This document shows positions 1 through 12,700 of a stretch of DNA of 23,624 nt, piece by piece. Position numbers and translations under genes: made by a program. The notes beneath the pieces are model-generated. The model saw nothing but the letters and a program-made list of their open reading frames with translations. It had not been told where the DNA came from and did not search any database. Location: positions 1-23,624 of the IMG/VR virus record IMGVR_UViG_3300025120_000559; one strand, 5' to 3'. The DNA comes from a virus. Each line of letters opens with the position of its first letter. Within the stretch, counting starts at the first letter, position 1.

Positions 1-1
1 G

Positions 2-766
2 AAATATTCTGTTGTTGGTATTGTCCCAGAGATTGTTGATCTAAAATACTTGTATGTTGAGGCCAATGTCAAAGCATATTACAATACAGAAGTTGCACCT
101 TCTGCAGATTTTGTTAGGACACAAATTATTCAGAACATTGATAGGTACTCAAAATCTGGGGGGTTGAATAGATTTGGTGCAAGATTTAAGTATAGTAAAT
201 TCCAGAAAATTATTGATGACAGTAATATTTCGATAACTTCAAATATCACCACAGTGACCGTGAGAAGGGATTTGGAACCTGTGTTAAATAGTTTTACCGA
301 ATATGAAATTTGTTACGGAAATCGTTTCCACGTCAAGAGTGAACTTGGTTACAACATCAAATCATCAGGGCTTAAGGTTAGTGGTTTCAGTGATACCGTT
401 TATCTAAGCGATAGGCCAAACACTGATTTGAAGACAGGATCTATGTTCTTGTTCAAGTTGAACTCCCCAACAGAACCTGTCATATTGAAACAGTCAATTG
501 GAACTATTGATTATGTTAAAGGTGAAATTAAACTGAATCCAATTAATATCATATCGACAGTTGTGAATAGGACGGTTCCACTGATTGAAATTTCTATTTC
601 TCCATATTCAAACGATGTGATTGGTTATCAAGATCTTTACTTACAGTTGGACAGTTCAAACTCCACAATAAGTACCATCTCCGATAACATTTCCTCTGGT
701 AATGATATTTCGGGTACAAATTACATAGTATCATCCAGTTATACAAACGGATCTCTCATCAGATAA
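2..766 (+). CDS. 6: gp6-like baseplate wedge subunit, C-terminal part (5' truncated by window edge)
   Basis: This is the C-terminal ~254 residues of a T4 gp6-type baseplate wedge protein, the subunit that forms the dimeric ring joining neighbouring wedges around the baseplate hub. The reading frame is open from the first complete codon at base 2 and no start is visible, so the gene begins outside the window. The TTG at 50 lies inside the conserved segment and is not taken as a start. The stretch reading VVGIVPEI, then YLYVEANV, YYNT and APSADFVR resembles, as I remember it, the cyanophage gp6 segment leading into the C-terminal dimerisation region. The motif ITTVTVRRDLEP follows, and the tail is Ser/Asn-rich. 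Two consecutive in-frame TAA stops end the gene at 764-769, and the next gene starts six bases after the first stop. The gp7-like gene directly downstream supports the call, since T4 has the order 6-7. Assignment is by remembered family motifs plus synteny. Confidence 0.85.
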   Translation, partial: KYSVVGIVPEIVDLKYLYVEANVKAYYNTEVAPSADFVRTQIIQNIDRYSKSGGLNRFGARFKYSKFQKIIDDSNISITSNITTVTVRRDLEPVLNSFTEYEICYGNRFHVKSELGYNIKSSGLKVSGFSDTVYLSDRPNTDLKTGSMFLFKLNSPTEPVILKQSIGTIDYVKGEIKLNPINIISTVVNRTVPLIEISISPYSNDVIGYQDLYLQLDSSNSTISTISDNISSGNDISGTNYIVSSSYTNGSLIR

Positions 767-772
767 TAAAGA

Positions 773-3700
773 ATGTCAGTAGATAGAATTAAGTTCCAGA
801 ATATTGTCGAGAGCCAAGTTCCCGACTATGTTAGAGACGACTACCCACTTCTTGTTGATTTCTTAAAACAATATTATGTTTCACAAGAATTTGAAAGTGG
901 GACATATGATATTGTTCAGAATATTGACCAATATGTAAAGGTTGAAGAATTAACACACCTCAAAACTTCCACAATTCTTGGTGCAGATTTATCATACACT
1001 GATACGACTATTACGACAAACTCTATAGAAAACTTTACCGAAGGGTTTCCAACTAGAGACGGTTTGATTCAGATTGACGATGAGATTGTTTATTACGAAT
1101 ATAAAACTGACACATCTTTTGAGAACTGTAGAAGAGGTTTTAGTGCAGTAACCTCATATGAAGGATCTTATACTCCTGATGAGTTAGTATTCACTGCAAC
1201 AGAGGCTGATACTCATACTAAAAATACAGAAATTAAGAATTTAAGTATTCTATTCTTACAAAAGTTTTTATTAAAATTAAAGGCCCAGGTTGTTCCTGGT
1301 TTTGAGGATAGACCTTTATATTCTGGATTGAATCAAGAGAACTTCATATACCATTCAGATAGTTTTTATAAATCAAAAGGAACTAGTAGATCTTTTGAAA
1401 TTCTTTTCAGGGCCCTTTATGGTGAAGATGTAGAAGTAATAAGACCTAGTGATTATCTACTGACACCCTCTAATGCAAACTTTAGGGCAACCAGTGATAT
1501 TATTGTTGAGAAATATCTTGGTGATCCTATGGATCTCAAGAATAAAACTCTTTTCCAGGATATCAGTGGTGCGAGGGGCTCTGTAAGTAATGTTATCCCT
1601 GTTGTATACAAAGGAGTAGTTTACTATCAGGTCAGTCTCGATCTTGGGTATCAGAGAGATATCAATGTAGACGGTACTATTTTAGGTTCTTTTATACCAA
1701 ATCAAAAGACAAAAGTTCTAAATGATGTTTCAATTGGTTCAACACATATTGATGTAGATTCGACAATTGGTTTTCCAGAAGAAGGAACATTAGACACTAT
1801 TGATGTTGACGACAATGAGTATATTGTAACATACTCGACCAAGAACAATAATCAGTTCTTTAACATCTCTTCAGTAAGTAATATAATTAAAAAGGGAACA
1901 GATATTTCTCTGTACAATCTTGCGTATGCATATGTTAATGAAAGTGAGACTCAAGATAAGATTGAGGTAAAAATCTCTACGGCACTTAAGAATATTACCT
2001 TTGAAGAGAAAACCTTTTCTCTCAAGAAAGATGATACAATTCAAGTTCAATCTATTGGTATTGAGAAGTATACAGAGAAAACAAGAAACTGGAATTTAAA
2101 TGTAAAAGCTGGTTGGAAAGTACAATCATTCAATTTAACTGATTTTAGTTCAAAAAAATATAGTATTGTTTTAAATGAAGATCATCTATTAGAGATTGGT
2201 AATAAAGTTCACTTTATTGATAAAAATAATATTTTTACCGAAGGAACTGTTTCATCAATCTCTTCTGGAAAAGAATTTTCAGCAAATACACAAACGTTAC
2301 TTGATTCATCAAAAGATTATAGAGTAGAAAATCAAATACTTTATACAAACTCAACTAAGTATTCGTATTTGAATAAGTACTTTGCAAATGTACAGAATAC
2401 TTACTCTAAGTTTAATGATGATCTTCTTGTTTCATCCAATTCAATTCCATCATACAGAAATGTTTTAATAAATCCATATAACAGATCTCTGACATTTAGT
2501 GGTGCTGCGAGCAATAATACTATTCAACTGTTGAGTAGTGGTGACCATGGCTTTTATACTGGTGATGCGATCTACTACACTCCAGATGAAGTTGTCACTA
2601 CAACCACAGATATTGATGGGAATACAATTTCCACATCAGTTCTATCAACATTCAATGATGTAGTTGAAGGAGTATTCTATGCCAAGAGAGTTGATAGTCT
2701 CAATATCAAACTTTCAAAAAGTAGATCAAATCTTTTTAATGATATCTTTGTTACATTGAGTGGTACAGTATCAAATGCTAAATTTGAATACTTCAACTTC
2801 TATAACAAAACATTTCAACCACAATCAATCTATAGAGAAATACTGCCACCTATAAACAAGAGTGGTGAATATAAGACTGTTTCGGGATACACAGGTATTC
2901 TGAATAATGGTGTAGAGATTCTAAACTATAAATCTCCCAACAAACTGAATTATGGTAGTATAACCAAAATTAAAATCGTAAATAATGGAAGGGGTTATGA
3001 TATTATTAATCCACCTATCGTAAGAATTGATGATAATATTGGAACTGGTGCAACTGGTATTACCAATGTCAAGGGTCAGTTAGAAAGAATTGATATTCTT
3101 GATAGTGGTTTTGACTATCAAGACAAACCCATTGTCTCTATATCTGGTGGTAATGGTATTAATGCAGCTGCAGAAGTTAGACTTTCGTCTGTAACTCATA
3201 GTGTATTATTTAATGCAGAACAGAATTCTGCACAGGTAAGTCTGGGATCTAGTACAATTGGATTTTCTACCTATCACAAGTTTAGAGACAGTGAGGAGGT
3301 AATCTACCTAACTGATAGTCAGAAGGCCGTTGGAGGTCTTTCTACTGCCGCCTCATACTATATTGGGGTTATAGACAGTAAGACCGTCAAACTTTATGAA
3401 ACCATTGATGACTCTGTTGCTGGTATCAATACAGTTCGTCTACGGTTTTTTGGTAATGGTGTTCATAGATTCCAATCTTCTACACTAAAAAATACTGTCA
3501 CGTCTGTTGTTGTAACTAATCCTGGAACTGGATATGAAAACAAACAGAGAAGTATTGTTGGTGTCAATACTGCAGCAAATGAGTTTACAATTAAAAATCA
3601 TGGTTATTCCGAAAAAGAAATCGTAAGATATACATCCAGTTCTACACCTATTGACGGTCTTGTGGAGCTAAAGAATTACTATGTTGTAAAACTTGATAAC

Positions 3701-6700
3701 GATAGGTTCTCATTAACAGAAGTTGGAACTGGAAACACCAATGTCAATTACTACTATGATAGAAATGTTAAAGTTGAAATTAGATCAGTTGGTTCAGGAT
3801 CTTTCAATTACCAACCAATCATTGTTAGTGTTGATGGTATAACCGGCGTTTCTACTAGGTCTAACCAAGACTTCTCATGTCAGGTTCAACCAATATTCAG
3901 AGGAAATGTTGAATCTATTGACGTGACCAGTGGTGGTGTTGGATATGGTTCATCTGATGTTATCAACTTTGATAGAAAACCAGTAGTAACACTTTTTAGT
4001 GGTTCTGGTGCAATTCTGATCCCTGTTGTTAATAATGGTCAGATTGTAGATGTTTTGGTTAATAATTCTGGAAGTGGATATAACTCTCCTCCTGATCTCG
4101 AACTTCAAACATCAACTGGCAAAAATGCAGTTCTTACTCCAGTCCTCAAGAATGGTAGAATTCAATCTGTCAAGATTATAAAGGCTGGAGCAGGGTATGT
4201 TCCCGACAAAACATCCATCAAGGTAACTGCTTCCGGTAATGAAGTTGTGGTTGATCCAACGATTGACCAGTGGAATATTAACTTGTTTGAAAGAAATCTT
4301 AATATTATTGATGATGATGATGGATTTCTTGATGACAATATTAATGATGACGAACTACAATACTCTTGTTTATATGCACCACGTCCATTAAGAGAGAATA
4401 CTTTTGTTGTTACTGGAACTGATGAAGATAATACCAACTATGGAACTCCAGATCTCACTCTACTAAATGGTGTTGAGGTTTCCAATACATTCCACTCACC
4501 AATTATTGGTTGGGCATATGATGGTAATCCAATTTATGGTCCATATGGTTTCACTAAAGCCTCAGGTTCAGGTTTTGTAAAGGAGATGAAGTCTGGATAT
4601 GAATTAAATTCTAACATTGTAAACAGGCCATCTGTCTCTCAATATTCTTTAGGTTTCTTCATTGAAGATTACGTCTACACTGGAGTTGGGGATCTTGACG
4701 AACACAATGGTAGATTTTGTGTAACACCAGATTATCCAAATGGTGTCTATGCATACTTTGCAACTATTAATGAAATCAATGATTCTGTTGGTCCTTTCCA
4801 AGGATTTAGAAGACCACAGTTCCCTTATCTGATTGGTGATTCATATTACTCGGTTCCGAACAACTTTAATTTTAGATCATCTTCTAATCAAACTGAATAT
4901 GATATTGAAAGTAATCATTGGTTGAGAAACACATATTACTACAACCTCGATAATGAAGAAACTGGATATAATTATATCTTCAACTCTAATATTGTCAAAA
5001 AGCAAGTCATAGAGGTAACCTCAGCATCTCTAGGTGCTGTAGAAGGTGTAGGTATCTTAACCGGTGGTTCTAACTATAAGATCAACGATTCTGTAATATT
5101 CGATAATTTGAATAGTGGTGGTAACGGTGCTCGAGCGAGAGTTACAACACTTGATGGCAAGTCAGTTGACACTGTAAGTATTGCGTCAACAATATTTTAT
5201 GATATTGAATTTACACCCTTTAACGATGGATCCTTCATTGGTTTCTCGACACAGATACATTCGTTTAATAATAATGATATTGTCAACGTAAGTGGTCTTT
5301 CATCTTACTTTGGAGGATTTGATAAAGGTTATCGTGTAGGTGTTAGAACTGACAACTTTGTATTGACTCTTGGTATTTCTACTGCAAATACTAATGATGT
5401 CGGATACATATATGTTAATGGTCTGCTTGAGTTCCCATATATCAGACCAGATGATATCTTTAAAGTTGATAATGAGAAAGTAAAAGTTCTAAACATTGAT
5501 AAGAAGACAGGAAGAATCAGAGTTCAAAGAGCTGTAGAAGGATCTAATGGTGCTCCACATACAAACTCTTCTATCCTCTTTGAGGATCCTAAGAAGTTTA
5601 GTATCAATGTTGGTGCATTAAAAACTACTAGAGTATTCAACATCAATAATATCCTCTACTTTGATCCTGTGGAGTCTGTTGGACTTGGGACTGTATTGGG
5701 AACAGGTATTGGTAATACTATTACTTTTTCAAATCCAGGTGTCGGTCTGACTCAGGTATTTGTTCAACCACAAAGTATCTACTATCCAGATCATAATTTG
5801 AGATTGAATGATTCAATTTTATATTCCACAAACAGCGGATCATCTATTCAAGTTTGGAATGGAACTTCTGCAGGTTATATAAATCTTTCAACATACCAAA
5901 AACTTTATGCAGTTCCACTATCTAAAGATAGTATTGGTATCAGTTCCAATAAAGTAGGACTTGGTAGTACTGGAGTTTATGTTGGTGTTAATACCTCTAC
6001 ATCACTTCTTTACTTCACCAATGTTGGTACCGGTAATACTCATAAGTTTACTACAAACCTCAACAAAGTAGTTACCGCAGAAGTTTCCAAAAATACTGTA
6101 ACAGTATCGACTTCTTCTACTCATGGATTGACAAGAGGGGATGTTGTTAATGTCAACATCAAACCAACAACCAATAAGACAGTAATTGTCAAGTATGATG
6201 ATCATAACAGAAGAATTGTATTTGATCCAAAATCATTTACTACTGGTAATGTTGACGTTATAAAGAATTCTATTAACTTCTCTGGAGAGTTTTTCAAACT
6301 TGGTGATAAGGTCATTCACACATCATCTTCACCTTCTGGTGGTCTTGAGAACGAGGGTATCTATTACATAGTTCCATTCAATGACACTAAGGTAAGGCTG
6401 GTAAAGGAAAAGTATGAAGTCAACTTAGAGAACCCAAACTTTATTGATATTACTAGTTCTTCCACAGGAACACTATCTAAGATTAATCCACAGGTTCAAA
6501 TTAAAAAGAATGATACTTTAACCTTTGATCTTTCTGATAGTTCACTGTCATTTATCAGTGGTGGAGTAAGTTATTCTGCCTTTGATATGAATCTCTATTC
6601 TGATAGAGAGTGTTCAAATACATTCTTTACTTCGGGGAAAACAAGTAAGTTTGAAGTTGAAAAGACTGGAAACCCCGGTATTGGTACAAACTCTAGCCTG

Positions 6701-9700
6701 AAGTTGAGTGTTCTTGATTCAGTCCCGACACAACTATACTACAAATTTGATATAGACAACTTAGACATTATTCCAAATGTAAAATCAGATATCTTTATTG
6801 ATACTAAAGTGAGTTCGTTCAATGGTATTGAAGTTGTTCAATCTTTTTATAATGGTAACCACAATATTGTTGGTGTAGGAACAACTGCATTCCAATATAC
6901 ACTTAAAAATCTCCCAGAAATTTCTCTTTATAACTCTACAAATTCAAATTCAACTTATACTACAACTTCTAGAAGTGCATTCGGTTCTATTGCAAAAATA
7001 AATGTTAGTGATGGTGGTGCCGGATACAAAGAGTTACCTGGTATTACTTCAATAAGAAGTGGTATTGGTAGTAATGCAATTATCACACTTTCTAGTAATA
7101 GTATTGGTGAAATTCTATCTACTAGATTTGAGGACATTGGATTCAACTACCCCTCTGATCAAACACTTAGGGTAATTACAAATGTACCAGAAGTTTTGGA
7201 AGTAGAATCTCTTCAGTCATTTGACACTATTGGTATTACTTCCTCTGGTAAAAACTATTTGGTAAATCCACAGTTGGTCATTCTTGATGGATATACTAAT
7301 CAGGTTGTGAGTGATGCAGACATCAGATACACACTTGGTAATACAGAAGTTGATATTTTTAAGAATACTAATGGTCTTTATAGTAACACTCCAACGATCA
7401 TCCCAATCAAAAACTCTAATGGTGTAGGTATTTCTTCGATTGTCTACACACAATCTACTAACAGTGTCAGAGTATTTTTAAATGCTCAATTTAGTGAGAC
7501 TCAAGAGTTTAGATATAAGACTGGCGAAAAGATTTTGATTGAAGGAGTCTCTGTCAGTCTAGGTTCTACAGATAAAGGTTATAATTCTGAGAACTATAAC
7601 TATACACTATTTGAAGTAACTGGGTTTGATTCTCAACTTGGTGGTTCGGGTGCATACTTTGATTATAGTCTTGACGGTCATTTGAAGTCTGGTGAGAAAC
7701 CAGGTATTATAGATTATCCAAGGTCTTCGGGAAGGGCAATTCCTGAGAGTGATTTCCCAGTATTCAACATTAAATTAAAACCAAATAACTTCAATACTGA
7801 TGAGGTTGTAACTTCTGGTAAGAATAGAGGTATTGTTGAGAGGTGGAATCCAACTAACAGAAGATTGGTAGTTTCTACTCCTAATGAATTTGAAATTGGT
7901 TCTAAAGTTATTGGTGAGTCTTCTGGAATAGAAGTCATCATTGTGAATAAATTTAACTTTAATTCGACTGTTGCAACAGGTGCAGGGACTACATTTGTTA
8001 ATGGTTGGAAAACAAACTCTGGGTTCTTGAACGATAGTCTTCAAAAAATTCCAAACAATGAATATTATCAGAAACTTTCATATTCACTTAAGTCTAGTAT
8101 AGCTTTTGACAAATGGGATGATGCCATTAGTAGTCTTGGTCACATTGCAGGTCTTGCAAAGTTTGCTGATCTAAAAGTAGAATCTGAAGAACAGGTTCCA
8201 GGTGGTTTGATTGTAACTTCTGCACAATCTGATGTTGAGGTTGTTATTGATGTCATTAGTGAAGCGAGTATTCATTGTTGGCATGATTTTGATAATGTCT
8301 CTGAGAATTCATTCTATATCAATAATACAATAACTTCCGACGAAATTATCTTTGAAAACAAAATTCTTTCTGATTATAACGAATCTTTTGGTAATAGAGT
8401 TCTGAGTATTGATGATTTTAGTAATACTTTCAATAGTGTTGAAAGATTAGAGAAATACTCCAATGTACGTGTTTTCCCTGCAACTCATACCTATAATAAA
8501 ATTCTTACATATTGTAGAGATCAGGTTCTAACTAACCAGAGACAAATCGAATTTGTCTCTGTTCTTCACGACAACGATACGGCATATATTTCAGAATATG
8601 GTGAGCTTGATACTCAAAATAATTTGGGTACATTTGATTTTGTTGTTAGTGGTGATCCTACAGAGTGGTTACTGAGATTTTATCCAATCAGTTTTGCGTA
8701 TAACTCTTACGATGTCAATACGTTATCATTTAGTATTCTTGACAGTATTAGTGGCGTAGGTACAACATCATTCGGTAATATTATCCAAGTTGATAGTACT
8801 CATGTCAATGTTCCTGCTAGTACAACTACTACAATTGCATCCATTCCAAATACCTATAGATCTGCTAAGTTACTTGTACAAATTGAAGATACTAGTGACA
8901 ACTACTCTGTAGATGAACTGAATCTGATTCATGATGGAACTAACGTTTATCTCTTGGAGTACGGTAACATTTCCACCAATATAACTGGATTTGGTACTTT
9001 TAATGCTTATGTTGATGGAAGTAATATTGACGTTGATCTCATTCCAAGTGTTGGGGTTGGACTTACTGTCAATACATCCATTATTGCTACTTCTGATAAT
9101 GCTGGTGTTGCAGGCACAACTCATCTCAACAGTGCAAAACTAGATTCTAAATTTACTTCAATCTCTGCATCTGGCTCTCCTACCGCAAATACAATCGCCA
9201 GTTACTCTGGAATAACAGAAGCTGGTTACCACATTGTTACTGTGGAAGATACTACTAACAACAATTATGAATCATTTGAAGTTATTACAATTCAATCTGT
9301 CAGTAGTCCATCTGAGTTTGTTGAATATGCAAATATTCAAAGTAGTGGTTCTCTAGGTCAAGTTGGTATTGACACGACCAGTGGTACTCTTAATCTCACA
9401 TATACACCTAATGCAAGTATTGATGTTCAGGTAAGAGTATTCACTATCGGAATGGACCCCTCTACTGATAATGGTAGACCAGATCTCATCAATTTGAACA
9501 ATTTACATATTGACGGCGATCAGAAAACTTACACAGGAACTTTATTTGATCTTGTAACAGCATTTGACCTGAAGCATAAGGGCGATCAGATCTTCTTGAG
9601 AGGATTTGATGGTAGTGATCCTGCAATTGTTTCAACAACAAATAATACTATATCCATTCCAAATCACTTCTTTGTAACTGGTGAAGAAGTTGTTTATAGT

Positions 9701-12700
9701 TCTCCTGGTGCTGGAACAACTGCAGCAATTGGTATTGTTACAACAACCGTTCCTGGTATCGGCCTCACTGACAAGTTACCAACAACTCTATATGTTGTTG
9801 CTTCAAATAGTAAGGATCTTACGTTTGCTACTACTAGCGAAAATGCTCTGAACCTCTCACCAGTTGTTCTAAGTATCGGATCTACTGGCATTGGTGCAGG
9901 GCATACTATTACGGCAACAAAACAGAGTCAGAAAGTTCTTCTTGCAGTTGATAATATTGTTCAATCACCAATTGTTTCTTTTGGTATTACAACAACTCTT
10001 GCACAAGATGTTGTATTCCAACAGGACATCTTACTCACAGGTATAACTTCAATCTTCACAGGTGATAACCTTCGTATTGGTGATGAGATTCTTACTGTTG
10101 CATCTGTTGGTGTTGGTAATACGACATCAGTCAATGTTCTTAGAGGAAGACTAGGAACATCAAGAGGATCACACTTTATTGGTGATTTGGTCGAAAAACT
10201 AAGTGGTGAGTACAATATTATTGGAAACACCTTGAACTTTGCATCTGCACCTAAAGGTCCAGAGCCAGCTGGTGTCACTACGGCAGAAAATCCAGATGAA
10301 ACTGATTGGACTGGTATTACCAGTTACTCATCCTTCCAAGGAAGATCGTTTATGAGATCTGGTGTTGTAAATTCAACCAATGAGACATACTATCAGAATT
10401 ATATCTATGACAATATTTCTGATCAGTTCACTGGTATTAGAAGTGAATTTAGTATGAAGGTAGGTGGTTCTAATATTACTGGTATTTCAACTTTAAATTC
10501 ATTTGTTGTTATCAATGGTATTGTTCAGCAACCCACAGGAAATCAACCACCTTCACTTCAAGTTGGCGATTATAGAATGTCAGAAAATACTGGTGTTACC
10601 AGTATCACATTCACTGGTAATGATGGTCTTCCTACTGGTTATGATCCAAACAATGGTGCTTATCCAATTGGTGGTCTGATGGTTTCTGTTGGTTCTTCTA
10701 ATGGATTTGGATATCAACCTCTTGTTTCTGCTGGTGGAACTGTTACAGTCTCCTCTACTGGAACAATCACTGCTGTCAGTATTGCTAATAGTGGTTCTGG
10801 ATATAGAACTGGAATTCAGACTATTGTAAATGTCGGAGTTCAAACTTATAGCACTGGTACTCCTAATATTGAGTTCATTGGAACTGCCGCAGTAAGTGGT
10901 GGCCACATTGTAAGTGTTGCCATCACAAATCCGGGTGTAGGATATACTGGAACTAATCTCCCAGATCTTATATTTGATGAACCACTTAGTTATGATAACA
11001 TTCCACTGAGTTACTCACCTGGTTATGTTGGTTCTGGTCAAAGTGCAACTGTTGATGTTGTAGTTGGTCAAGGTTCCAGTGTTATTAGTTTCACACTTAG
11101 AAACTATGGTTTTGGTTATGGTAATGGAGAAAGACTGTCAATTCCTACTGGTGGATCTACAGGAATCCCTACAGATCCAAGTCTGACATTTGAAAGATTC
11201 CAAATTCTGATTGATGAAGTTTATTATGACAAATTTAATTCTTGGTCTGTTGGTGAATTGGAAGTTCTTGATACTCTTGATAATGAGTTTGATGGTCAGA
11301 AGACCAACTTCCAAATTACATTAAATGAAGTTCCATTCACAATTGCTGCTGCAGCAGGTTCTCCTATTGATGTTGAACAAACATTAATTGTCTTCATCAA
11401 TGATGTACTTCAAGTTCCTGGTAAAGGATTTATTTTCAATGGTGGATCTATCATTCAATTTACTGAAGCACCAAAAGTTAATGATACCTCTAAGATTATA
11501 TTCTATAAAGGAACCAATGGTGTTGATGTCAGGTTTGTTGATATATTAGAAACTATCAAACCTGGTGATAGTCTAGATATCGACAATAACTCAGAACTTG
11601 GTCAGGGCATTCCTCTTGATGAAGATCCAAGAGTAGTGATTGGTATTAGTACTGTTGATACCACATTCACCAATCCTTACAGTGGTCCAGGTATTACAAC
11701 TGATGCAAATCTCTTGAGACCTGTTACCTGGTGTAAACAACTTACAGATAAGATTATTGATGGTGAGGTTGTTGGTAAGGACAGAATTCACTATGAACCT
11801 CTGATCTATCCTGCATCTTATCTGATTCAACCTGTAAGTGCAGCGGCAACGTTCGGTTACATCGACACTATAGTACCTCTCTATGATGGAGAGAACGAAG
11901 CATCACAAAGATCTTTCCAGAACTTTGTTGTTATCACATCACAAGATGAGATAATTCAGGCAACCGCATCTGCAACTGTTTCATCCGGGGGAACAATTAG
12001 TTCTATCAACATTACGAACACTGGTGTTGGTTACACACTTGCTCCAGAAATTACAATCTCCACACCTGTTGGAGTTGGAACAACTCAAAGAGCATCCGTA
12101 ACTACTAATGTTGTTGGTGGTGGGATTGATTTCATCGTCATAAATAATCCGGGAACTGGATACACCTCATCCAATCCACCAGAAATTCTCATCGAGACTC
12201 CTGATTTTATAAGAGAAGAGATACCAGTTAATTCCTATTTGGGAGATTATGGTATAGTTGTTGCAATGGGAAGATCAACAGTCTCTGGTCAAGATGAATT
12301 AATCACTGATTTCTACATCCCCGAAGATTCGTTCATGAGAGATATTAATCTTGTTGGATCTGCCGTTACAGTCAGTCAACTTGATACGGGTGATTACTTC
12401 ACCATGTTTGATACAAATGTTTCAATTGCAAGTACTACATCAGGTACATTGATCAGTCAGAGAATTGATGGTTCTATAATTGGTATCACCACTATATTTG
12501 CTGATCTGGTTTATCAGGTTAAGAATGCAGTTACAGTTGAATCAAATGTAAGTGGTGTAGGTATAACTTATGTAAGAAGAATCTTCTCAAATCTTTCTGG
12601 TATTTCCACTGGAGTTGCATTCGATAAGAGCTTCCTTACATTTGATTCTACAATATTCACTTTTGATAGTAGAAACTTTGAAGTCTTTAGTGGTGGTATT

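Noticed and set aside
50-766. TTG at 50 as the start of the first gene
   Set aside because: The frame is open to the left edge and the upstream residues (VVGIVPEIVDLKYLYVEA) continue the conserved gp6 segment, so this is a truncated gene and not a short one.
4310-4354. Asp-rich stretch DDDDGFLDDNINDDE as an EF-hand calcium loop
   Set aside because: With the glycine placed at loop position 6, position 1 is isoleucine and not aspartate. It is better read as the acidic lead-in to the YHYH region.
1360-5890. TATAAATC-like octamers near 1367 and 5879 as internal late promoters
   Set aside because: They lie within coding sequence far from any start and end in C where the consensus has A; chance matches are expected in AT-rich DNA.
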